The position numbers and the translations under genes were made by a program. Of a DNA stretch of 64,000 bases, positions 22,095 through 35,700 are shown one piece after another (the stretch's first letter is position 1; every line of letters starts with the position of its first letter). Origin of the DNA: Membranipora membranacea (taxonomy: Eukaryota > Bryozoa > Gymnolaemata > Cheilostomatida > Membraniporidae); assembly GCA_914767715.1 (NCBI GenBank), contig OU612066.1, forward strand, positions 30,540,283 to 30,604,282, given 5' to 3'. A model generated the notes under the pieces. It was given only the letters and a program-made list of their open reading frames with translations. It had not been told where the DNA came from and did no database searches.

Positions 22095-25000
22095 ATGGAA
22101 CGACCGGATAGATACATGTTATCCAGGGATCTCCCAAAAACTGGAGACCGTTTGTCAGCACTGGGTGCAAGTGCACTCACAGACATGGCTCTTATGTCTG
22201 CTGTTAGGCCTCCATTCCATCCAGGACTGCTAGGACTAGGCTATCCAGTCTTACCTCTGCCAACACTTCCAACATCAGCAGCGGCGGCTGTCGCTGCCTC
22301 CAATTTATCCCAGTCATCCACCTCTACAGAAGATGCACCTATGGATCTGAGCGTCAAACCCCATCAGGACCCAGACGCACCATTAGACTTGTCTACTACT
22401 CGGAAACCCTCATCACCTATAATCTCATCTCAAACGAAGCTTCCAACTGGTGAGTGCAAAAGTATTCGTACACCATTACTCCCATTGCTCCTAGCTATTT
22501 TGTCATAGACAGCCTAGATCAAGTTAAATATAATTGCCTGCATTCCAGTTGCTCCCTTCCACCAAGTATTTATAATCTTCGCTTCCATTGGCTACCTGAC
22601 CAGTGGATCAGGAGCAACTCCCAATGCAGGCAAACTGACCCAACTTGGCCTATACATGGCCCTACCTTTCCATTGTTTTGTTATTAGAATATAAAGTGTA
22701 GGACACTATGTGGTTACATAAAGTGGTGCTAAACACAGTCCTGGCACTAAAAACCTAATCAATAATCTGGCAAACAAAGATATAAAACTGTGAAAGGTTA
22801 GCATTTTCAGAGATACTAAACATTATATGATGTTTAGGGGAGGGGGGGGGCATACCATGCAGAACTCATAAGAAGCCATATAGTGAGATGAGTGATCGAC
22901 TTAAAGATACAGTAAAATAAATAATGGTGTCTTTCTCGGTTTGTGAGCCGGTCAGTTGCCTTAGGTCAGTAAACAGAGGCAAACCATAAAAACCATGTCT
23001 AACCATAAATTAAATTCACTTAATCATAGTTATTATCTATTAGCCTTGACTAGGTCGACTTTGTAGGAAATTCATCCACCCATCATCTTGGTCAATGTCA
23101 ATTATCGATGATGTCCTTGCTCTGAAAAGTGGTCTCCTGAATTAAACCAAGGAGTTAGAGACTCTAACTCCTTGATCAAACTAATGAGTCAGAAAGTCAA
23201 AATCGGTCGATGTATTTTTGTTGTGCGAAGGGTTCTCTTATTGTGCAAAGTTATCTCAGAAGATCTCATTTTGTCTACACCATTATGCAATGATAATTAT
23301 TACCTTGAACCGGGTTGCGTAGGTCATGTTTCAGAGTGTCAATCGTTGGATCATTTTCCTGCCTCAGAAGACGACACTTAAGGTCAATTGATAATAGTAG
23401 CCTTCCAACCTCTCATTCGCCTTCGTCATTTTGAGACTATTTTTTGCCGGTATTTGGATTATTGTATTACAGTAATGAAGGATATCTGTGATCTATGATT
23501 GTAATTGAGCGTGACATATTGTCCTGTTTGGGAAGGCTGGCTGATGACCGATGCAGGGCAATAGTCATGATTTTGTCCATCAAAATGTGCAAAAGCAGGC
23601 AGTTACTCTATATTCACTATGACAACCAACAGGTCAATGAAATAAAGAAGTTTAGAACCAAATAATGCCCAACTATTGAAGTCCCTGATATTGTTATGTT
23701 AGCTCTAGTCATCAAATGCTCCTAGATTATGGTTTTATGCACTCCTGAGATCCTCACTGGGTATTGCTGAAAGTTTGAAAACCAACTAATTGTAGATGAA
23801 TTCATGCTACATTAGGTCTTTTATCTGAATATTGTACGAGTTGACCAACTTTCCACTGAATATTCATATTAGATTTAAACTCCTTTTGTTTAGTAACTGA
23901 CCTCTGTGTAGCTATAACAATGACCCCTCAGACACTTAGGACAAATATGTAAGGGATAATCAGGGCAGGGTGGTGTTATTGCTCCTGCTCAATGAAGTGA
24001 CATTAGATATCATTTCAAGACTGATTTCTTTTGTCTGACTTATTTGGTGCAATGGTTGCTATACTATTCTGACCTCAAACAGGTCATAGTAAGGTCACAA
24101 TAATCAATGAAGGCCCAATGCGTGGGATTGAGTTGAAAATGACATTAGGGTCAAGGGATCAGGGCTCAAATATATTTATATCAATCCTTGTTTTGAAAAG
24201 AAGAGTGCAAAGATGATTGTTGTCGCCGCCTTAGACATTTTTTCTGCCACCTGAGACTATTTTTCTTTGTAAAACAGGCAAGGAAAATTTCTCATAGATC
24301 GCGTTAGCTCAACTGTTATTACGTCAAGCTTGATGCAATTACTTGCCCTACATGCCTCGTTGCTCTAAGTTCTATTTTTACATTTCAGGAGGTCGCACAT
24401 ACCCTTATGATATGGTAAACTCTCATGTAACCGCTGCCGCATTAGCCATGACTCCACGCGCTGAGCAGCTTATGACAGGACGGGTGTACGCAGGCAGTCC
24501 GCTGTCAGCACAGCCAAACAGACCTCCAAGTGTCGGGAACATCAACGCACTACAATGTACAAAATGTCCCTATATCGCGTCAAGCCATGTGGACTATCAG
24601 CATCACTTTTACGTGGCGCATCATCGCGTCCCCTCACCCAATACAAGCAGAGTTGTTCTGCCATCTAAGAGACCATATGATGTACCAGGTCATCATGCTA
24701 CACCCCCACAAGCCCTTACTCAGGGGCAAAAGTACACTGACAATGAACTACCTCGCTACCATTGCCCATTTTGTGCATGGCAGTGTGACATTAGTTCAGG
24801 AGAAGCGTTCACTAACCACATGAACAAGCATTACAGCAACCCGAGATATTGTACGCATATGTGCTCATATTGCAGTAGGGAGTTTTCTGAGCCAGGAGCT
24901 CTGAGAGAGCATATATTCCTGCACCCCCTTCTCCACCACTATGTGTGTGCGATCTGTAACATTGCCTATGGTACCTCGGAGCTTATTGGCCAACACATGA

Positions 25001-25884
25001 CACAGAAACACAGAAAACCGGACAGTGTACACCCCAGTCATCCCCCCTCGTCGAGGCTGGCGGAAATTCCGAAGCGTAAGTTCAGCGATGATAGCAGCAG
25101 CGCACTGGGGGACGGTAGTCGTATGTCCGACAAGACATCAGTCAATGGTGATGATAAAGATAGAAACTTTACACATTCCCCTCGATCTGAATCTAACCAC
25201 GGTGTACCCAGCAGCCGTGTCTCAGATAGGACGACTGACACTCCTCTAACAGTGCACTCTGATAGTCCCACCCCTTCCCCATCGCAGCCAAAACGACCTC
25301 GACCGCAAATGATGACTACTACGCTCGGTCAAACCATTGCTAAAGAAATCCAAGCTGCCATTTCTAAAGAGCTTATTGATGTAAAGCAGCCTACAGTTGG
25401 GGATTTGCTGTTCATGAAGGGGCCTGACCCCAACGCTGGCGGCGAACCTAAAAAAAAACCTCTCAACCTCATGTCATTATTAGATAGAGTTGTCGAACAA
25501 AGCCTGCGCACCCTACCAACCGGTACAAAACCTGATAAACCAGATCTGAAATTTACAGTCACATTTAGTGATGAGGAGGACGCTGGCGTGGAGTGTGATA
25601 GCACCGCCCCAACCAATGGTGAGAAATCTGCACCTAATAGTACTGAGGCTACAAAAGACAAAGAATACCCTTCACCGCCCTCGACGGCGTCTGAAGATAG
25701 TGATATATCTTTGAAACCGAAAAAGGAGAAAAATGCTGGCGAGTATAACAGTGAAGAGACTGTAACATCTAGCTCCATTCCCAAAACATCTGCCAGGTCA
25801 GTGCTCTCTTATATCTGTCTGTTTAACTCTCCTCGCAGAAATACCGATGCGATTAGCAGACTGTTGAGTACCTGCACAACTTAA
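22095..25884 (+). CDS. C2H2 zinc-finger transcription factor with CtBP-binding motifs
   Basis: Two coding exons, 22095-22449 and 24389-25884, joined in phase (G|GA). Reading to the TGA at 25884 gives 616 aa. A CAG|GTCAGT donor at 25796 could lead to further exons I did not find. Seen: PMDLS (residues 82-86) and PLDLS (96-100), matching the PxDLS motif recognised by CtBP corepressors; an Ala-rich run; four zinc fingers with Cys/His at about 175/178/191/196, 244/247/262/266, 277/280/293/297 and 305/308/321/326; then a Ser/Pro-rich tail with basic KRKF and KRPRP stretches that could be nuclear localisation signals. A nuclear, probably repressive, DNA-binding protein is inferred. I do not recognise the ortholog. 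The start is the first ATG in the exon; the exon is open back to the acceptor at 22066, so an upstream coding exon is possible. Confidence 0.78.
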
Positions 25885-28800
25885 ACATGCTCATTCATTT
25901 TAATAAGTAGATTAATCACTGAACTTGGAACAAATGTTAGGCTCTATATAGGGATATAAAAGCATTATAGGTTTTCATTCAGTGGAGAATGTCACCATAA
26001 CATAACTCTACTCTAATAACAGTAGAGAATGTCACCTTAGCCCTGTAGTTTTCAATTTCTTAGCACTCATCAATCTCAAGGCTTAGTTCAGTTGAACATT
26101 AGGGGTGCACTTATCACATTATTTCACATATAAGTAGGCTGATCAGTATTTGAGTTATGACCAAACTCTGCTGACATGTCGGGTGTCATTCCTAGCCTGA
26201 TTGAAATTCAGAAACATTTTTACTATTCAGTTCAAACATACTGAGTCCTACTCATTTCCGTACCATAGTGATGAAAGACTTTAAACTGCTTGCTGTTATT
26301 TCAGTTATGTGGCACATTTTTCATCAAACACATAAGTAGGTTAATATGTGAACATAAGAATTAATTTGATTTGCAAAAAATTTAAAATGAAATATTATTA
26401 CAAGGTCCTGGATAATTAATGGCTCATTTCCAGGTGAGACTCACAAATCATTCGCCCACCAGCCTAAGGCGATTAGGTACTCCAAATCATCAAACGGTTC
26501 TAATTTTCTTCGAATCCAGAATAAATTGATATTGCATAATTTATCAAACCTCAATTCCTCCCACCCCCTTATAGCTCTGGGGTTGTAAATCACTCACTGC
26601 ATGGAGTTGTCATGACAAAAAAAAACAGTCTACTTCTTGAAAGGTTGGGCTCATAACAATAAAAGGCAAATTATCTATGGTCATGGTTGTGCTTTAGCCG
26701 ATGGGAGACTGATTAAGACTGATTAAGACTGATTAAGCGTGGCCATATTCCCAGGGTAAAAACAATACCATTACTCATGATCAGCTTAGTGTCAGTGTGC
26801 CATTTGATTTTATAACCATTTCTAATGACATTTAACAAAGCGCAGCTGTAGAAAATGTCTTATTATACCTTCATGATCATGCGATAAATAGTAGGTGATG
26901 CGAGCGGTAGGCTTGAAGGCTGTATGAACAGTGCAAGGCCATTATCTAACGCCATTAATCTTCTTTGGACAAGTGTCAGCAGAGTAATTTATTCTCAATA
27001 TTGGTCAACAGTTGTGCTGAACAGCTCAAGTGCTTATTATAAGAAGCAATCATGTCTCCGGCTCTGCCAACTTCGAACAATCAGACAATAATACTTCAAT
27101 TTGTGCCGTCATATCAAGTGTACGCCACAGTGAATGAGAAATTAATGAATTCTGCAGCTTCTTAATGACCTGAGGTGGCATCGGAGGCCATTTTGTGGCT
27201 GGCGAAATGTTCTGTAGAATTAATTTTGGGTTTGTTGTTGTGGCGGGACTTACAGCCATGCCCCTGGGTAATGTCTGCGTAATTTATGATTATAAACCAC
27301 ATGAACATGTAACAATTTGTAACTAAATTGACCTTTACGTTTTGACTATTTGCCCTGGCCCAAGGTCAAGGTTAAACAGCAGCTCTGAGAGAATAATAAT
27401 TAACTAACCACTGTTTATTATGGGTTGAATGACTTTCTTTGTTATTTGCGTGTGTTATTTGCAACCATCATGCATATACATACACCCAGCAGCCACTAGT
27501 AGGCTTTTCTTCATAGGTTCCCACAAAATTAGATAAATATAGTAGTATTATACAGTGTTATGCAAGATTGAAAACTTTCTCTTGTTCGCTTTTAGCCAAG
27601 CTGAGACTGTCAAAGAGAGCAATCAGGATAATCTTGAGAAAAAGAAATAGAATACAATAACACTCCAATATAAAAGGTATTCATCAGGCGGCTTTATATA
27701 TACACAGAGTCAGTGACCTTCATCCAATGTTACCCCTTCATTGCTTCATCCGATATTTATAGGTTGTTGCAATAAGCCGATTGCCTGGAATGCGCAGTAA
27801 AACTCCTTATTATCCCATCATTATTTATCTGACAACAGTTTATGCTGCAGATTGTTTGGCCACGGCTTGTCCAGTTTGTAAATCTGTTGCCACTATTTTG
27901 TAGGCGATAATGGGAAACTATCTCATGGTCCCATTCACAAAGACATCACGCCTGCCGCCATTAACCATCCCCGGCCGACATGAAACCTCCTGGGCGGAAT
28001 CAAGCTGTTGAAACAGCTTCATGAGGCGAGAATTAATACATCACGAACAGGCATACATTTCGACATGCGTTATATTGATTTAATTATTTCATAAGGTCTA
28101 GCTTAGCCTATATTTTGTACTACCTAACGAGATTGCTGCTCCCTGCCTGACGCTAATAACACCATCTACAAACCCCCACTGTGTTGGTGTAATCAGCGGG
28201 TACTTATAAGAAAAGCCCGGGCTAATTAAAGAAAATTACGCCGATGTCATGTACTTTAGCGCCTCGCTGTCAGTGCGTGCCGTCATATGTAATTACGTCA
28301 GCTGTCTACTTTGTACATATGTGAACTATTTAGAAAAACATACCTAACTAAACGCCCGTTATTTCGTTTTCTTATCAACTCTTTCAGGGCGTGCATTATA
28401 TTGTACAATGAAGTAGTTACTAGTATGGAACGTGTATGACTATTGGTATTGTTCTATATGAAAATAACAATATAAATGTAACTTTTTATATGAATTCTAT
28501 CACCAGAAATTGTCAAAAATTCTGCTTAGTTATTCTTACCAGGCTAGATCTAAAAAGTTGTAAGTCTTTCGATTACGATGTTGTCTCAAAGCTTTTGACA
28601 ATTAATTAATGGCTGTGCTTGAGGTGAGGATAATTAAGCTGATTGTATGTAGTCTACTGTTTTTATGCCCTGTTAATCATAATGCAGTGGTGTGTATAGT
28701 TCAATGTTTTGCAGCGGTATAATATCTAGACTGATTTTGTACATTGTACTTATTGTTCTTATTTTATACATAATTCGGTCATAGTCTGTCTCAGGTTTAC

Positions 28801-31800
28801 ATTATCGTATATAACTTGGTAGCATTGAGTTTGCAAGTACTCTATTTTATACATCTACTGCTGTAACTGCTCTAAACTTAGGCGATGAGCTAACATTATA
28901 CCAGACCGCCCGGATGTAGACATAAATTCTGACCGAGTTCCTTTTGTTATCAGAAGTGATTGCTGTGCAATAATTGATTTTTTTTCTGTACTGCAGTAGC
29001 TTTCCATTGTAATTATACAACATGTAAATGAGTTGACATTTTTTTCTCAACCCATTTTAATTATCTTACTGTCAAGTCATGTGCAACTGTAGTACAGTCA
29101 AAGTTTATAGATAAGAGTACCATAAATAGTGGGTACTGTGTTTGTATTCCAAATATATGTTGTGCGTTTTTTTGGACAATAAAAATCCTGATTACTGAAA
29201 GCCGTGGTATGGATTCTGATGAGGATATTTAACAACTTGAACTGTATACTCAAGTCTCAAGTTCACGCGTACTCAAGCTGAATCCCAATAACTCTACAAA
29301 AGTGCTCGGAAGTCAGCAGCATTTTTTGCTAATATCCGATAGGTTAAAACTATGAGAGAATAAAGTGAAGCTTGTCATGTTTTGCACTATGAGGATGGTG
29401 ACAGAAAAACTGGCCAAACTTGAACAAGACCTGCCAACTGTATACCAGTGTTCGAGCTGTCCGCTCTTGACCTGCGAAGAGCTACAAGAAAGCTGGTTTA
29501 GACCTGATTACTCAGTATTATTTGCCATGATTTCTAATTTTAAAGTTACTGTTACTGTTAAAAGTGGCACATGTCAACAATTTCTATCTAATGATGCAGT
29601 CACATGATAGTGTCTGGATTCCAGGGTCAAAATTGAAGTTAAAAGTGATAAAGCTGATTTTCATACATTATGTAGCAGTAGTGTTATATTTTTGTATCCC
29701 GCGCTCAAAACAGAAATCACAAGGTTTTTTTATGAAATTTCACTTGTGTGAAACAGGGGGGGGCAACTTTTTCTATGATCAGTCTTTCAATACATATCTT
29801 TCAGTTGTCCGTATTTAATATGATATTTATGGTAGCACCAAAAGTCTTACAGAAAACAGTTTATTTATTTTTCTTTGAGTGATAATGGCGCCATTGACAT
29901 AGGACACACAGAAGGCGGCGTAATTTAGCATTCATCAACAACAGCTCACTGTGGGGTAACAGAAACCACTACCAGCAGTCCGGGGGCCCCCGGGATTGAC
30001 CGCGTAAGCTAGGGTGCCTAGTAAACTTGTACACCATGCAATTACTTGTGGTTGAGATAAATTATGCATGTAGGAGGAGTTGATGATGGCTCTTGATAAA
30101 ATGCAGGTACTTTATATTTAGTCAACTCAAATCTCCGAAATCAACAGTAATTTGAACATCTTAGATGAAACTAGTACATATTAACTGGGTTCATTGACCT
30201 TTCCATGTATCCCTGAAGGCTGTGCCTGAAACCTGAAACTTAAGCCAGTCCCAGGGCTACAATCTCAACTTATTTTTATTCACACCTCTGTCTCAATATC
30301 GGTAATAGTGATCGCAATTCTATTATGGTGGATGGTGATTGGTGATTGAGGGTGTATATAGTCAGGATGGTAACAGAGAGTTGGCACTGGCGACGCATAA
30401 AATGAAAATAGCAAATTCTTCGTAGGTACGAAAACCTACACTTTACATGTTGCTGGTAGTGACATTCAATTGTCAGTCACAGGTTGATATTGGAATGTCA
30501 TTGCAAGCGACCGTGACAGGGGTTGAGCTCTAAAACTAGGGGACTGCTTGCTCTGCTGCAGATTTGATTGGGCAGGCAATTCATGTCAGATTTACCCAAA
30601 GTATCAATACTGCTTCGGCAGTCATACCCACTAGATCCAGAAAAAAAAACCTTATGGGTAGCATGGGAATATATTTTGACACAAATTCTGATGGATTAAA
30701 AATTAAGAAGCATTAGGCCTCGGTCAAAGAATAGAGATCTGTGTGAAAAATAGAATTCCTGCTTATTTTTAACAATGCCATTTGTCATCTGATATCAAAG
30801 CTGATAATACCATTCTGTGTCATCTTTTTCTCATCCTAATTCTACCTAATTATTCACTCTTATGGAATGACATATCAACAAATTGTCTAATAATGTCCGG
30901 ACTGTCAGTCTTCCATGATCCCTGGCATTCAACTACCAGGTTTTGGTTTGTTAGTAGATCAGACAGATTGCAGGACCAGATTTCGAGTCCATTTCATGAC
31001 TCTGCAAATTATAAACTAAATCCATTTCAAATTCATTAAAACTTGAATCCATCAAAATATTTCATGAATCCATCAAATTTATATTTTATGAGACAGAGAG
31101 TCTTGGTACTGCTATCATAATCATGATCTAAAGGACCTCGAGGGATTCCTGTTCAATTCTCATTTCTTCTATGAGAGTTATACCCTCAATCATCCGTCCC
31201 ACTACCTCGAAACTTACTGGCTAATCCTTACATCCAAATTTCCATGAGGCCCAATAACCAAAACCCCTCAAACTGTAAATTCACATTCATCTCAGCTTAC
31301 TACCTATGAAACACTATTTTCGTACAGACGTGTTCAATCGATAATAATCCTAATAGTTCGGTGTACGAGAACTATTGGTGATGAATGTTAGTAGGGTACG
31401 ATGTCACACCACACCTTCCCTGCACTTAACACTTGACAGGAGACTGATTTATACATCTCATCGAATGTAGTATACATTGGTTAGTCATATGAACGTAAAG
31501 TAAGGTGTTGTCTCTACGTTTACCCAAAATGCTATACAGCTTAACACCGTTAAAAAAAGAGCTGATTGAGTAGTGGCCAACCTATTCCCTTTGATGATAG
31601 ATAGAATGGATGGCTATATAACAACTAGAATATCCTACTTAACCTGTGCCATCAGTGAACTGGTGTAATCAACAATAAATACAATGAGGTTTATCCTTCA
31701 TTTTGGAGTTGTGCTTTTTATCTCAAAGAGAAGACAACCCAAAATACCAACAGTTTAACTGATCAGGGAATTTCAAACATCACAAAAAATCCAGAAGTGT

Positions 31801-32731
31801 TAGAGTTTATAATGTTCATCTTCTAAAGCAACATTATTTCGATAGCAGTGAACAAGGAAACTTTTCTCATATCTCACAGACTAGTTGAGGATACAAAATT
31901 AACAAATAAATCTGCAACCAATCAGTAGACCTGCTGAAAAACTCTTAATTTCAGACCCATTTCAGATTTCTGACAGGCCATTACCGCCATAAACATTTTA
32001 TGTGAAAAGTATAAATTTTATTTTGCACATACATACATGATAAGATAAAATAATCGATCCAAACAGGGCAACAAAACAGGCATAAGAAAATAAATAAAAC
32101 AGAAAAGTTAGATATTGAGCAAATCATCAGAGAGATAGGCGTCCTCCAACATGCGAGCTAAGCTGCACAGGGGATCTGACTTGAGCAAAAATTGCATGAA
32201 AAACGACAGGCATATCAAATCACTTTCATTTCAGTGTCAATAAATATATCATTCTTGCACTCCTTGGTAACTTCTTACTAGCGGCGAAAAATTCAAAGAA
32301 CTTGAGTGCATTTGAGCAATTTAAAAGCTGGCCGCACAAGCATAGCACATTACGTTATACTGTTTATATCAAAAGCATAAAATACAGAGACTGAAAGGGC
32401 ACAGGCTGAGTAAAGCTCATTCAACAAGTAATTGCAAAGGTCCACATTTTGTGAACAGAGTCATTTGTTAGGCAACGCACTGCAAAAAGGCGTTTGTAGT
32501 CAATTACTAAAGGTTTTTGTTGTGATTTTATATTATTGAACATGATTAGTTATCGATTAATGATATTTTGTTTGGGCTGACCAAAAGCTTCCTTTGTCTA
32601 TATCCAGATGTGAGCAAACCGCCTGAAAAATTCTGAATAATTCAGCCATTCACTTCGAACAAGTGAAATTTATAGAGTTAGCTAATGACTGCATTCAGAA
32701 TGAGTGCTTAATGTGTGGTCAAACCTTAGGT
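25885..32731. other. 6.8-kb gene-free region downstream of the zinc-finger gene
   Basis: No coding exon recognised on either strand. 26700-26737 has three copies of GACTGATTAA(G). The segment 26800-28330 is less AT-rich than its surroundings and rich in TAATTA/ATTA, GATAA and CAGCTG-type words. The rest is AT-rich sequence with no structure I can name. Confidence 0.5.
26800..28330. promoter_or_regulatory. Candidate cis-regulatory block (low confidence)
   Basis: Relatively GC-balanced non-coding DNA (for example around 27850-28060 and 28120-28330) inside AT-rich flanks. It has clustered homeodomain-like TAATTA, an E-box CAGCTG and a CRE-like TTACGTCA at 28291-28298. The position next to a developmental-type zinc-finger gene fits an enhancer region, but this is inference only. 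Confidence 0.25.
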
Positions 32732-35700
32732 TCAAGCATTTACTAATGTTCCACGTAGAACTTGGGCATTTAGTGACATAAACTCATGCTTCCTACCCTT
32801 CTCAACATTATCTATCAGGTTGGGGTTCTTTTCAGGGAAATGATTGGCTAACCTTCTATAGGCGTCAGATTTTGAGAAACTATTCTGAAGTTTGAGCAAT
32901 GTGGTTTGGGGTCTTGGGACGCCGCAGCCGGGCTCCCAGTTGTATCTGGGATCCCCAGAAGGTGTGGTACTCGGTCTAAATTGATTATCATATGAGGTTT
33001 TGAACATGTTGTATGAAGAACCAATGCCTAAATTAGATGATTTACTTTCAAACTGGTTCTTGGCTGTGGTTACCCCCTTCTGTGCTAGGAAAAGATCATC
33101 TGAGTGGGCAGGAGCTGGTTTTGGCTTAGGGGTACCAGGTCGGCTCTGGAATATTTCTGATGATCTCACCATTGACTGGAAACCAGGATCTTTAACTGGA
33201 GTGAGATCTAGTGATTTAGAGAGTGGCATTAGAGGTTTTACATGCCTAGGTGCTATAGGTACTCTTGGACTGTAGAGCATAACTTTAGGATTCTCAATAC
33301 TTGCTTTAGAAACCATAAGCGGAGCTGACCCTGCACCTTCCCCTACGGTTATCTGATCACTAAACTTAACCTGCTTCGAGTTCACTCGAACATTCTGGAG
33401 ATTCTGATTCTGGTTGGACATCAATGACAGTGGCTCGCTGCGAGCAAAGGGGTGGAGCACGTTCTCCTGCAGAAACTTTTGGGTGTTGTAGCCAGCACCC
33501 ATTGTAGATTCTCTCTGTAGTACATCACCCTCCTGCACTCTGTGTCTGGCATTCACTAGTTCTGGCTTCAGCTGCTGCTCCCTTATAAATCTGTCTCTTT
33601 TGAACGGTTCAAACACCTCAAAGACATCCGGCCTCTCACTGAACATTGGTACCTTCCTCATGTCAGTTTCACAGTTTGCTCTGAGAATGTCCGCTGGTAG
33701 ATTCAGATCGGTAGGATAGTGCACGGAATTTTCAAATGAGTTGACATTGTTACGGATACCTAGTTTGCTAGGATCACTGTCCAGTTTATAAGCTAGTTTA
33801 CTAGGATCGTAGCTTGTTTTGTATAGACCTGTTCTCTCCTCATTATATTTGCCTTCATGGCCATAGAATGCAGGTACTTTTTCTTCATCTGTGGACATGT
33901 TCAGTTTTCTGTTCAGTACGCCTATATCATGCTCGGGTTTCTGTAATGTGAAGATGTTTTTGTATTTTATTGTGACATTTTCTAAAATCCTCTGTTTGTT
34001 TATGCAATGTATGCTAAAGAGATTTATAATGTTATCTGATTATGTGAACGCTGATTCTGACATGGCCCTAGCAGGCCCACTGAATTTGTCTGACTGTTTA
34101 GCAAAATGGTCTCAATATTCCATCTAAATCTGCCATGGTATGGTACATGGTCTCCAGAGCGTAGATGAAGAGCAAAATTATTGGAGATGGGGACCTGACA
34201 GGACAGCAAAAAGTACCTCATGTGTAAAGAAGACAAACTCTAAGCATGACCTACCAGAACTTCGAGTCTCTTCCATCTGTTCTCAGCTTCAACCTGCTGC
34301 ATTTTATCATGTTCCCTCTTTCTTATCTCATCGACATAGTATCCTTTGTTCTCCTCAGGTAAATGATCGGTACCTCTCTCCTCATAGGGCAGAGGGTTGG
34401 GTGCATCTCTGTAACAAAACAATGTAATTTTATAGTGAAGCCACCAAACTCAGCGATCGTAAAATACTATATAATCATATGTTGTACCATTTATGATGTT
34501 TATGGTCCATGATATCGGTGATTACTTCGGAAAAGTTGGAAAATCAAATTGCTTGATATTTGATATCTGTTTTTTGAGCAAGGATGAAAGTCTTGTGTTC
34601 AGTTGTATCTTTGTCTTTAACTTTATAAAATTAACTTTTATTTTTCTTTTTATATAATTTAACATGTCTCACCTCATCTGTCTGTGTACGAGAGCGGTGA
34701 ATCTATCCTCTGGGTGGTTTGTAGTAGTCCACTCACTCCACTGCGTATCTTTACCATTCTGAGGTGCGGGCAGATTAGGGTGATCTGCACCATTCAGTAA
34801 TCTCTCCTCTTCTCTCTCTGTTAGAGTTGGTTTTCTGTTAAAAATATATACTATTGGTAAACACTGCAGCAGTCCAATTTTGGCAACTCTTTGGAACCAA
34901 AATAAACCTATTGACGCGTTCCATAATTTAATGTTTATTTATAAAAATCATCAAATTTTGACAAACGTACAACTATTGAGAACAAAGTTAGTGACAAAAA
35001 TGGTTTCTGGGAATTACCCTCAAAATATGAAATTTTCATCAAAACTAAATTTATTGGAATTTTTGTCATTTCTCTAACACCGTTAGTTGTATACAAACAC
35101 TTTCCATCGATCAAGACTCACCCATGTCAGACCCCGTAGATTAAACAGCTTGGTGCTACCGCTATGGCAATAAACTTAACTCAATAAGTTACATCATCAT
35201 GTTGATATAATAGATAGTCTATAATAATATGGATACTAACCTGACATAGCCAGTATCAGGCTGTGCAGCCCCCATCTGAGTGAAGACTCCATAATTAGGA
35301 TTTTGTGCATTACCTAACCTTCCCTCTTGAGGACGGCTTGGTTCATATGTGTTTGTAAACCAGGGGTACTACAACAACAGTAAATGATAGATAAGGTTGG
35401 GTTTGGAGGGTACCGTGAAGGGAGACTAGAAAAAAGGCTACAAAATAGTCACTGCAAAATTAAACCAAAGTTCCAAGATTTACAGAGACACCTTTACAAA
35501 GTGATCAGATACCAAATAATACAAATATTCTAGGCATCTGAGCTGTAAACTTAGGTATCTATATCATGCAGTGTGACTCTAGTGAACTGGTACGGAATGT
35601 GCACAGATCTTGTATGTACTAGGGAGCTATAAAATAGAGTGTTACTCACTACGATATACTTACAATATTATCATCCTCCACGCCACCAGTAACTGTTTTA

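Noticed and set aside
25038-25784. Minus-strand open frames under the zinc-finger exon
   Set aside because: They are shadows of the plus-strand coding exon.
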